Source: JAUWKC01 sp035527845 (GTDB lineage Bacteria > Planctomycetota > Phycisphaerae > Sedimentisphaerales > Anaerobacaceae). Taken from it: a stretch of DNA of 64,000 nucleotides. The stretch covers positions 5,199 through 69,198 of the forward strand of contig DATKZT010000007.1 of NCBI GenBank assembly GCA_035527845.1, written 5' to 3'. Shown here piece after piece: positions 16,876 through 23,665 of the stretch. A program made the position numbers and the translations under genes. Within the stretch, counting starts at the first letter, position 1, and each line of letters opens with the position of its first letter. Below the pieces are notes generated by a model, which worked only from the letters and a program-made list of their open reading frames with translations, was not told the DNA's origin and made no database searches.

Positions 16876-17916
16876 TCAGGGAGCGAGGAAATTGTCCGTT
16901 TCGCAGGAGGGCACCTCGCAGCCGGTGATTTCGAAGCCCGGACGCATCTCCATCAAGGTGAATATATCATCGCCCGAGACTTCGGTGTGCCGCTGTTTCA
17001 TGAATATTATGCTGCCGTCACAAAGCAGAATGTTTTGACCGCGACGACTGTGATTGGCGCTGTTGAGGCTCAGCAAGTCGTCGGTCAATACGAGCTTAAG
17101 CGGCTTGGTGAAGTCATCTGGCAGACGCTCAAAGACGGGGCTCAAATCCGCCATCAGGATTCTGGGCTTTGTCGAATCGGAAAGCTGGGCCTTCTTGCAG
17201 CATATCCGCACGCTGTAAGATATATAGTCCCTGCCGGGAAAGTCATTGTAGGCGCTGAATTGTGCGGGGTCGATTTTGATTACTAATTGTTTCTGTGTGC
17301 CGGGGCAGGAGAAGTTATGAGGCTGGACGTACCGGCCCTTTACCAAAAGCCACATACTGCGGGTAGCAGAATGGTTTTCCGGGCCTTTATAGCCCACTTT
17401 CCACCACGGGGCGCCCGCCTCGGTGGGCACTGCGGGCATCTTGCCGTCGTTATCGGAAACATAATTGCTAAAGCCCTGAAAAACGCCTGCGAGCCGGCTC
17501 TGGCATTGAAGCTGTTGGTATTTGTGTCGGATGAAGTCCAGCGGCGCAAACCAAGTGCCCAGGATGATGAAGACAGCCACGGCGGCCGCGGCCGTCTTGC
17601 CGAAGTTCCACCAGAACGCCCGCTTTGTTTGGGGGCTTAGCCTTTGTTCGGCGTCAAGCAGTTGTTCGAGCCGCAACTGGCTCGAACGCGCGACGTTATT
17701 CAGCCTGAAAATCGTGCCTTCGACCAGCTCCTCCGGACACGACTGAGGTTTGAAATCATTAAGAGGGGCCAGGGCGGCTTTGAGCTTCCGGTAAAGGCGG
17801 GCGGCTTGTTCGTTCGAGGCTATCAGCTGCTCAGCCTCTGCGGTCTCTTTTTCAGAGGTCAAACTTGAGCAATAGTCGAATAACAACTGCTCTTGCTGAT
17901 TGTTCATTGACGTCAT
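16876..17916 (-). CDS. Anti-sigma-factor-like membrane protein with H-x9-DG motif
   Basis: A 346-residue protein. The N-terminal ~100 residues are charged and helical, with EKETAEAEQLIASNEQAARLYRKLKAAL, like anti-sigma domains without a zinc site. One membrane helix follows (about residues 107-124), then an extracytoplasmic domain. Near the C-terminus, NHSRRGQNILLCDGSIIFM matches the H-x9-DG closing motif of planctomycete DUF1559 pseudopilin-like proteins. Its start codon overlaps the stop of the sigma factor gene (ATGA, 17913-17916), so it is almost certainly the cognate anti-sigma factor. The ligand sensed outside is unknown. Confidence 0.7.
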   Translation of the reverse strand: MTSMNNQQEQLLFDYCSSLTSEKETAEAEQLIASNEQAARLYRKLKAALAPLNDFKPQSCPEELVEGTIFRLNNVARSSQLRLEQLLDAEQRLSPQTKRAFWWNFGKTAAAAVAVFIILGTWFAPLDFIRHKYQQLQCQSRLAGVFQGFSNYVSDNDGKMPAVPTEAGAPWWKVGYKGPENHSATRSMWLLVKGRYVQPHNFSCPGTQKQLVIKIDPAQFSAYNDFPGRDYISYSVRICCKKAQLSDSTKPRILMADLSPVFERLPDDFTKPLKLVLTDDLLSLNSANHSRRGQNILLCDGSIIFMKQRHTEVSGDDIFTLMEMRPGFEITGCEVPSCETDNFLAP

Positions 17917-18539
17917 TTAGGCTCTCTGCTCCCTAATGCAGCCTTCCAGTCTTTTGCAAATCGGCCTACGGCGGTGTGCAGCCTGCTTTTCACGGTTCCT
18001 ATAGGTATACTGAGAATCTGAGCCATTTGTTTGTAAGAAAATCTGTTAAAATAGGCTAAAATGAGAATTTCCCGGAGGTTTTCAGGCATGTCCGATATTA
18101 TCTTCCTGACCCTTAAGGCCGTTTCGCCCACTTCCACTTTTTCGTAAGGCATTGTCGTATCGGAAGTAAGGGTATTGAGCACGTCATCGAAGGACATTTC
18201 CTGGGAGTCGGCGATGGTCCCAATCGGAACTGTGGGCATTCGCTGCTGCTTGCGAAGGGCGTCCTTGGCCTTGTTCGCCGCGATGGTAAAGAGCCAGGGA
18301 CGCAATGGTCGGTCGGTATCGAAGCTTTCCCGGCTGGTAAATAGCTGCAGAAAGGTCTCCTGGAAGACGTCCTCGACGAGGTCCTGCTGATTGAGAAAGT
18401 GCCTCAAAAACGAGTAAAGGCCGTCCTTGTAGCGATTTACGATTTCTCGAAACGCGTTCTCGTCGCCGGCGCCATAGCGGTCAAGAAGTTCTGCGTCGGT
18501 TTGTCTGTCCAAAACGGGCCTCATTCCTCGGTTTCTCAT
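17913..18539 (-). CDS. ECF-type RNA polymerase sigma factor
   Basis: A 208-residue protein from ATG 18539, chosen because AGGA lies 5 nt upstream and the upstream in-frame extension enters repeat DNA. Sigma region 2 spans about residues 30-100 (DLVEDVFQETFLQLF, then RPWLFTIAANKAKDALRK). Region 4 spans about 145-200 (ILILAYFNRFSYKQMAQILS, IPIGTVKSRLHTAVGRF). It directs core polymerase to its own promoter class. It is translationally coupled to the membrane anti-sigma protein downstream. A TATAAT-like -10 lies about 20-30 nt upstream on the minus strand, with a poor -35. This could be read-through or autoregulation. Confidence 0.92.
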   Translation of the reverse strand: MRNRGMRPVLDRQTDAELLDRYGAGDENAFREIVNRYKDGLYSFLRHFLNQQDLVEDVFQETFLQLFTSRESFDTDRPLRPWLFTIAANKAKDALRKQQRMPTVPIGTIADSQEMSFDDVLNTLTSDTTMPYEKVEVGETALRVRKIISDMPENLREILILAYFNRFSYKQMAQILSIPIGTVKSRLHTAVGRFAKDWKAALGSREPK

Positions 18540-18659
18540 TAAGTTCCTGATAGCAACATTATTATAAGCGATTGCAGGCTGGAAAAGTAAACTAAAATAT
18601 CGCGTATCGGGACATATTCTGCCGCCTCGGGGGACCGAGGCCATCCAACTCGCGGCTGC

Positions 18660-19180
18660 ACAGTACGCCACGCCGGTGCGAGAGGGGCCGGGTTCGAAAT
18701 TGGGTTTGATCCGGCTTCGCCAGCCCGGCTTCGTACCGGACTTCGCCATGGCAAGAGGGCTGCGCCGCGACAAATTGGGTTCGTTCCGGCTTCGCGTATC
18801 GCTTCGCCGCGATAAATTGGGTTCGTTTTGGCTTTGGGTGCCGCTGACGGGCGAAAAATTGGGTTTGCTTTGGCTTTGATTGGGTTCGTTTGGGTTCGTT
18901 TTTCCGGGGGGCTGAGGGGGTCTGGTTGTCGTAACCCTTTTCCATAAAAGAGGTTGCGTTGATTTTAGGCGGTTGGGGAATTGGGTTCGTTTTGCATAAA
19001 AGGGGCGAATTTGTAGAGGATCCTCGACAGAAATCGAACTTGTCCGATCTACGATTTACGATTTGAGATTTGGTATCCAAGATTTGCCACTTACTGCTGA
19101 GCATCGAGTTGTTTAGGCTATTCAATTTGGCAGGTATTATACCCGTTTTTGGGTTGGAAGTAAAGGAAAATCTTGGATTG
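18660..19180 (+). repeat. Low-complexity repeat family, copy 1
   Basis: The block is made of short reiterated units such as AAATTGGGTTCGTT and GGCTTCGC (about 18700-18910). After it come a CATAAAAGAGGTTGCG...GATTTTAGG segment, GGCGAATTTGTAGAGGAT (about 19003-19022), and ATTTACGATTTGAGATTTGG (about 19053-19072). The same ordered segments recur at 59.7-60.4 kb. Long open frames on either strand have biased KPKQTQ-type composition and are not credible genes. Confidence 0.7.
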
Positions 19181-19199
19181 GCCAGCGAGAGCGCAGAGA

Positions 19200-19740
19200 A
19201 CACAGAGGTATTCAGTCAGCTTGGCGGACTCGACAGAAGCCGCTCGTAAAGCGAGCTTTGTCGCGGCTTTTGGCTTCGTCCGCGGGGCGGTTGCCCCCAT
19301 TGGTGAAGCTGACTAGGCCCCGGGGGGCTTATTTCTAACGGGGCAAGAAGGGAGTAGAGAGTCTATAAGTATATTCATATATACTTATGTACTCTTCCAA
19401 CAATTCATATTCTTGGGCGTGGGATTTAATGTCGAGGGATAAGACAGGCGGCGGGAAGGACGGAGGAGAGGAGAAGAAGCGGTGGCTCGTGACCCGCCAG
19501 AAGGATGGCGGGCAAGCCCGCCATAAAGAGCGGCGGGTAAACCCGGCAGAAGAACCCGCCAGAAGGACGGCGGGCAAGCGGCGGACAAGCCTCGGCGGGC
19601 ACTTTGCTCGATGCGAGGATCTGCGAAAGTGGCCTGGTTCGTCCATGGCGAACTTGGTCCGCGGGGCGGTTGCCTTATTGGTGGAAGGTGACTGGAAAGT
19701 GATTGTTACTAATCGGGTTGGGATAGTTGGTGGATTGGGG
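19200..19740. repeat. Repeat-rich intergenic DNA with a duplicated motif
   Basis: A GTCCGCGGGGCGGTTGCC motif followed by ATTGGTG-AAG-TGACT occurs at about 19270-19314 and again at about 19652-19694. Between them lie GGCGGGCAAG/GGCGGGTAAAC-type reiterations (19490-19600). No convincing gene is present. Confidence 0.45.
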
Positions 19741-19750
19741 ATGCAGAGAA

Positions 19751-19781
19751 AAAGGGACGGCGGGATTGCCGCCGTCCCTTT
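19751..19781 (-). terminator. Intrinsic terminator of the decayed minus-strand gene
   Basis: Perfect 13-bp inverted repeat AAAGGGACGGCGG (19751-19763) / CCGCCGTCCCTTT (19769-19781) with a 5-nt loop. On the minus strand it is followed by a T-run, and it lies 25 bp downstream of the remnant stop codon at 19807. Confidence 0.8.
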
Positions 19782-19806
19782 GATTGGTGAGACTGTGAAG
19801 GGTTGG

Positions 19807-20055
19807 TCAGCAGCCTGAGTCGTATTCATAGGCGCCAATGTCAGGGTCGCTGTCAATCTCACGGTCGCTGCCCTTGATGTCCAAGCCGTCGTAGTCCTCT
19901 GCAGCGTCATCGGTATCCCCGTCATCGATGCAATCGCTGCTTGAATCGAGGTTCAGGCCTTTGACCTGCTCAGGTTCAATCCCGAGGAGCACACGAGCGT
20001 GGTAATGTCGGTTTCCAGCGAGAAACCGAGCAAGTTGCGCTGGAAATTGAACAGT
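19807..20055 (-). pseudogene. C-terminal remnant of a secreted beta-helix protein
   Basis: The minus frame ends with SSDCIDDGDTDD, YDGLDIKG and SDPDIGAYEYDSGC. This is the standard closing segment (S-P-C-I-D-x-G-D ... D-I-G-A-Y-E-Y) of planctomycete right-handed beta-helix proteins. The frame is open only ~80 residues back to a TGA near 20056, with no beta-helix rungs and no signal peptide. Its terminator (19751-19781) is intact. A plus-strand frame over 19950-20223 ending in GDVYRDD is also open but unrecognised. Confidence 0.6.
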
Positions 20056-20525
20056 TCAGGCATATACCAAACCAAAACCGGGGAGTTAGCGGCCGGCCAC
20101 GAGTACGACAGCCCTGGCTGCCAAGGAGACCCAGTGTCAGGCGGCGACCCCGATGACGTTTTTGGCCCGGCGTGGGACCACGACAAATATGGGAATGACG
20201 GTGACGTGTACCGGGACGATTGATGGCGGTTTCCGACTTATTAAGGTATAGTTTGAAATGCTGATACCGGAGGGTTCGGTTTCCTCCGGAAAGCTATTAG
20301 TTCTGGATAGCTCAGTAGGTACCGAGTCCACTTGGGTTACACCCTGTGGTGTCGGTGTACGTGTATTGTCCAAGCGCCTCTGGTAGTGTATTTGCCTTTG
20401 ACAATGGTAGCGCAGGGAGGTAGAATTAGATTGTTGGGGCCATCAAGCTTGCGAAAAGTGGGTTCAGAGGTCCGCACAGAGCATGATGCAAAGTATGGTG
20501 CGGCAGATAAGTTGTGGAGGGAAGC
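20056..20525. other. Intergenic stretch without a supported gene
   Basis: It contains a GC-rich hairpin CCGGAGG/CCTCCGG (about 20268-20290) without a T-run, and a 16-base tRNA 5'-half-like string GGATAGCTCAGTAGGT (20305-20320). The downstream sequence does not fold as a tRNA. No promoter is clear. Confidence 0.4.
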
Positions 20526-21647
20526 ATGAGTCAATCAAGCTCAAGTAGGAGTAATCGGCGTCTGGTTTGGATTGCGGCGGCAGCCATCCTGCTTATTGCC
20601 GGTGCAGTCGCCCTGATTTTCCAACCGAGTCGTGAAAGGGACGAGATTGGCATCCAGCAGCCGGCCGCCACGGCAGCCTCACCACCAGAAACCGTTGAAA
20701 GTAACGAGCCAAAGGTTGGGGTCACACCCACCATTGCTGACAGCCCAGGCGATTCCGAGGGCCAAGGGTTGGATCACATAACCAAAGAGGTGATCGCCGA
20801 TGCCGAACGGATGATTCCGCATAAGCCTCATCCGTGGCGGTCGAAGCTTGTGGAAAATATGTCCTCAGAGACCATTGAACAAACCATAGAGAATTTTGCG
20901 AACTTCGACGATTTGTCTCTGGCGGAGACCACCATTCCCGGTATGCGCATCGCCCCGGACCATGGTCTGTTTCAGGCGATATGTGTCACCAGACTAAACA
21001 GGGTGCGCAGGGTTCTCGAGTACGGGCGTGAAGACCCTGAAACGGTGATACCCTTATTGCGCAAAAGACTGCTGTACGTCATCGACGGTTTTCAGGGGGC
21101 TCGCCGGGAGTTTGACAAATTGGTGGACAAGGGATACTGGGCGCCGGGCACATGGTCCTCATCCGAGCCGCATGAAGTAACAATACGACAAACCGGGGCC
21201 GCAGCAACGATATATCTGCTGACAGAGTTAGCTGATTACGAGGCGCTGCCTATCATAGCGAGGATGTGCAAAGAAGAGATTGAAGGACCTACGAATCCCG
21301 CACCGTATGAGTATGCTGTTTACGCGATCTATGAGCTGTTGAAGGTTCATCCGCGCGATGGGCTGACCGCCGATCAGTTGAACCTCTTGGAAAGTTGTAT
21401 AGAAGCCGGCAAGGAATTGCGGCCGCCGAGAGAGATAGAGGTGACGCCGTGGAAGGACATGTACGCAGAACACGATCCCAGACGGACCATGATGGGAATG
21501 GACCTTGGAACCGACAGACACCACAAGATAAAGATGCGCGTCTGGGACCTCAACTTTACGGATGGGAACAGACTTCGTGGCAGAGAGGAGCCGCTCTTCA
21601 AGAAAGCCGACGAATTCCTCACTGCTGTATATGGCAGCAATGGGTAA
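20526..21647 (+). CDS. Hypothetical membrane-anchored protein
   Basis: A 373-residue protein from ATG 20526 with GGAGG 5 nt upstream; the TTG at 20514 has no such site. There is a short Ser/Arg-rich cytoplasmic start, one membrane helix (about residues 16-35), a low-complexity Pro/Thr/Glu linker (about 40-85), then a mostly helical extracytoplasmic domain. One segment (TGAAATIYLLTELADYEALP) looks like a HEAT-type helical pair. I do not recognise the family. No operon partner is evident; both flanks are repeat-rich. Confidence 0.7.
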   Translation: MSQSSSSRSNRRLVWIAAAAILLIAGAVALIFQPSRERDEIGIQQPAATAASPPETVESNEPKVGVTPTIADSPGDSEGQGLDHITKEVIADAERMIPHKPHPWRSKLVENMSSETIEQTIENFANFDDLSLAETTIPGMRIAPDHGLFQAICVTRLNRVRRVLEYGREDPETVIPLLRKRLLYVIDGFQGARREFDKLVDKGYWAPGTWSSSEPHEVTIRQTGAAATIYLLTELADYEALPIIARMCKEEIEGPTNPAPYEYAVYAIYELLKVHPRDGLTADQLNLLESCIEAGKELRPPREIEVTPWKDMYAEHDPRRTMMGMDLGTDRHHKIKMRVWDLNFTDGNRLRGREEPLFKKADEFLTAVYGSNG

Positions 21648-22240
21648 CCTGCCAGCGATCCGAGTCTCTATTGCTCGTTCTCGCTTTACTTTGAGCTAAT
21701 TCGCATTCTTTTTCATTGTTACCTCTCATCAATAAACCCTGGAAAACCGCTGTGTTTCTCGTCGCTCACATCTGGTCGGGATATCTGCGTGCGCAGAAAT
21801 GACAAAAGGGTGATTGTCGCGCGTCGGCAAGCCCGCCAAATCCGCCAAACGACGAGGCGGACAAGCGACGAGGCGGGTGATGAGATTGCCGCGCTGCGCT
21901 CGCAATGACCCCCGGCGGCGGGCTTCAAATGATTAAGGATAAGTGATTATTGATAAATGGGGCAGAGATTGCGGGGCGGAATGTTTCACATAGTGAAACA
22001 AGACTTGGTCCTCGCAATGACGTATTTTCGGGCAAGGGGACCGCCGGCAGTGCCAGCGGCTAACAGATGAGGAAGCGTGGCGGGCAAGGATCGATAGCGA
22101 GAAAAAAAGTGGTGGGGTGATTGGCGGTTTTTGGGGTTTCGGGGGCATTGGCGCAGCGGTTGTGTAAATCCAACGTAAAAAAACAGAAATTCCTGTTACA
22201 AAAGAGCCCTGGGTGCGTCTTAATAATAGTAGGAGCATTT
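21648..22240. repeat. REP-like palindromes in an intergenic region
   Basis: No gene is seen. Short palindromic REP-type units resemble those found widely in bacteria: ATATCTGCGTGCGCAGAAATGAC-like at about 21779-21801, GATTGCCGCGCTGCGCTC-GCAATGAC around 21885-21910, plus GGCGGACAAGCGACGAGGCGG reiterations (21855-21877). An AGGAG site (22231-22235) belongs to the next gene. Confidence 0.5.
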
Positions 22241-23188
22241 ATGGACGTGGTTTTCGAACAGATTAATTCGGCGGGACAAGGTCTTGTGGGATTCGCCCTG
22301 GCGATGCTGATTCAGTCGAGCGTCGTGATAGCGGTTCTGCTGCCGGCCGAACTGCTGCTGCGCAAGAGATTGCGGGCGGCGGTTCGGTGCCGGCTGTGGA
22401 TGCTGGCGCTAATGCAGTTCTTTGTTCCCGTTTTCTTTCTGCTGCCGGTGCGGTGGGAAGGCATAGCGGAAGGTGAGATTATCTGGCAGGCGGGGCCGCT
22501 TACGTGGCAGGGGGCGCTGTTTCTGGCCTGGCTTCTTCCGGCTGTCGGGATTGCCATGATAATTTCGGGCAGGGCAATTCGTGCGAGGAGGCTTGTTGCC
22601 GGGGCCAAAGAGGTCAACAACCTTATGAGAGGGGTGCTGTGGTACTGCCGGACCTGCATGGGGGTGAAGGGTGAAATCCGACTTAAGGTTTCGAAGAGAC
22701 TGGCGAGTCCGGCGGTTTGGGGACTGTTTCGGCCTGTAATCCTGGTACCGCACAATCTGGCGCCAACCCTGGGGGCGAGACATCTGCGGTCGGCACTGCT
22801 GCACGAGCTGGCACACGTAAGGCGCGGAGATTTGTGGGCGAACCTGGTCCAGACCGTCCTGCAGGTCCTCTATTTTTATAATCCGCTATTGTGGCTTGCG
22901 AATCGGAGAATCCGCAAGGTGCGGGAGCAGGCGGTCGATGAGATGGTGGTCAAGGTCATGGGCGAAAGAGGGCTGTGGTATCCGCAGGCGCGGGTGGACG
23001 TCTCGAAGCTGGTTGGCGCTCGGCACAAGGCGGTTGTGGGGCGAACAAACGGCGGCAGAGCAAGTGACACGGTGGCAAGGCGAACGGGGCGCGGGCCGCA
23101 TGGGCGGTCGGGAGGCAACGCAAAATCCCACTTGCTCAGCATGGTCAGGGTCGTCGTGGCCTTTCTGCTGGCGGGTTTTGGGCGGTAG
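22241..23188 (+). CDS. Minimal BlaR1-like M56 family metallopeptidase
   Basis: A 315-residue protein from ATG 22241 (AGGAG 5 nt upstream). It has three to four membrane helices (about residues 18-40, 50-68, 82-105), the SPAVWGLFRPVILVP segment, then the zinc motif HELAHVRRGDLW (HExxH) near residue 189. NPLLWLANRRIRKVREQAVDEMVV supplies the third ligand region. The C-terminal hydrophobic stretch ends at LLAGFGR with no sensor domain. In BlaR1/MecR1 this domain cleaves the BlaI/MecI repressor after activation. Here it lies just upstream of a BlaI operator and a second, giant BlaR1-like gene, so it may be a partner or a truncated paralogue. Confidence 0.8.
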   Translation: MDVVFEQINSAGQGLVGFALAMLIQSSVVIAVLLPAELLLRKRLRAAVRCRLWMLALMQFFVPVFFLLPVRWEGIAEGEIIWQAGPLTWQGALFLAWLLPAVGIAMIISGRAIRARRLVAGAKEVNNLMRGVLWYCRTCMGVKGEIRLKVSKRLASPAVWGLFRPVILVPHNLAPTLGARHLRSALLHELAHVRRGDLWANLVQTVLQVLYFYNPLLWLANRRIRKVREQAVDEMVVKVMGERGLWYPQARVDVSKLVGARHKAVVGRTNGGRASDTVARRTGRGPHGRSGGNAKSHLLSMVRVVVAFLLAGFGR

Positions 23189-23226
23189 GGGCATCGGGAA
23201 GAGGCTAAAATTTTTTATTTTTTTTG

Positions 23227-23273
23227 TTGACTGCTTCTACAGATGTAGTAGGATACTTCTACGATTGTAGAAG
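23227..23273 (+). promoter_or_regulatory. Promoter with twin BlaI-type dyad operators
   Basis: The -35 TTGACT is at 23227-23232 and the -10 TAGGAT at 23249-23254 (16-nt spacer). Operator 1 is CTTCTAC-N4-GTAGTAG (23234-23251), which fills the spacer and runs into the -10. Operator 2 is CTTCTAC-N4-GTAGAAG (23256-23273), which covers the start point and abuts the AAGGAG ribosome site of blaI. Centres are 22 bp apart, about two helical turns. The TAC(A)/(T)GTA half-sites resemble known BlaI/MecI boxes. Confidence 0.85.
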
Positions 23274-23284
23274 GAGAAGACGTT

Positions 23285-23665
23285 ATGAGACTTACCGAGG
23301 CAGAATGGGTGATTATGAATGCGCTGTGGCAGGAGTATCCTGCGACGGCGCGGGAGATTGCGGGGCGGCTGCCGGCGGATGTGAGCTGGGCGTACACCAC
23401 AATCAAGACGCTGCTGAGTCGGCTGGCGGAGAAAAAAGCGGTACGGGAGAGCAAGCAGGGCAATACGAGCGTGTACGAGCCGGCTGTTACGCGGCATAGG
23501 GCGCGGCGCAGCGCGCTGCGGGCTCTTGCGGACCAGGCGTTCGACGGTGCGTTCGGGCCTTTGATGCACTTTCTGCTCGAAGAGGAAAAGCTGACGGCCG
23601 GACAGCGCAGGAAACTTTTGGAATTACTGGGGGATCATCGCAAGAAAAAGGGAGAGAAGAAATGA
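23285..23665 (+). CDS. blaI: BlaI/MecI/CopY-family transcriptional repressor
   Basis: A 126-residue winged-helix repressor. It opens with LTEAEWVIMNALW and contains SWAYTTIKTLLSRLAEKKAV, the family recognition-helix region (about residues 38-57), then the wing (NTSVYEPAV) and a helical dimerisation tail. In known systems it binds dyads as a dimer and is removed when BlaR1 triggers its cleavage. Its own promoter carries two matching dyads, so it is probably autoregulated. Its stop overlaps the start of the giant BlaR1-like gene by 4 nt (ATGA), so repressor and receptor are translationally coupled. Confidence 0.92.
   Translation: MRLTEAEWVIMNALWQEYPATAREIAGRLPADVSWAYTTIKTLLSRLAEKKAVRESKQGNTSVYEPAVTRHRARRSALRALADQAFDGAFGPLMHFLLEEEKLTAGQRRKLLELLGDHRKKKGEKK

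Noticed and set aside
18592..19203. Minus-strand frame rich in KPKQTQ and KRTQF
   Set aside because: Translation of low-complexity repeat DNA; the same artefact appears at 59668-60387.
19953..20223. Overlapping open frames on both strands
   Set aside because: Neither matches a family along its length; only the minus-strand DIGAYEY tail is recognisable, so no intact gene is called.
20301..20380. A functional tRNA gene
   Set aside because: A D-arm-like string is present, but the following hairpin has a 3-base loop and there is no T-arm or acceptor 3' strand.
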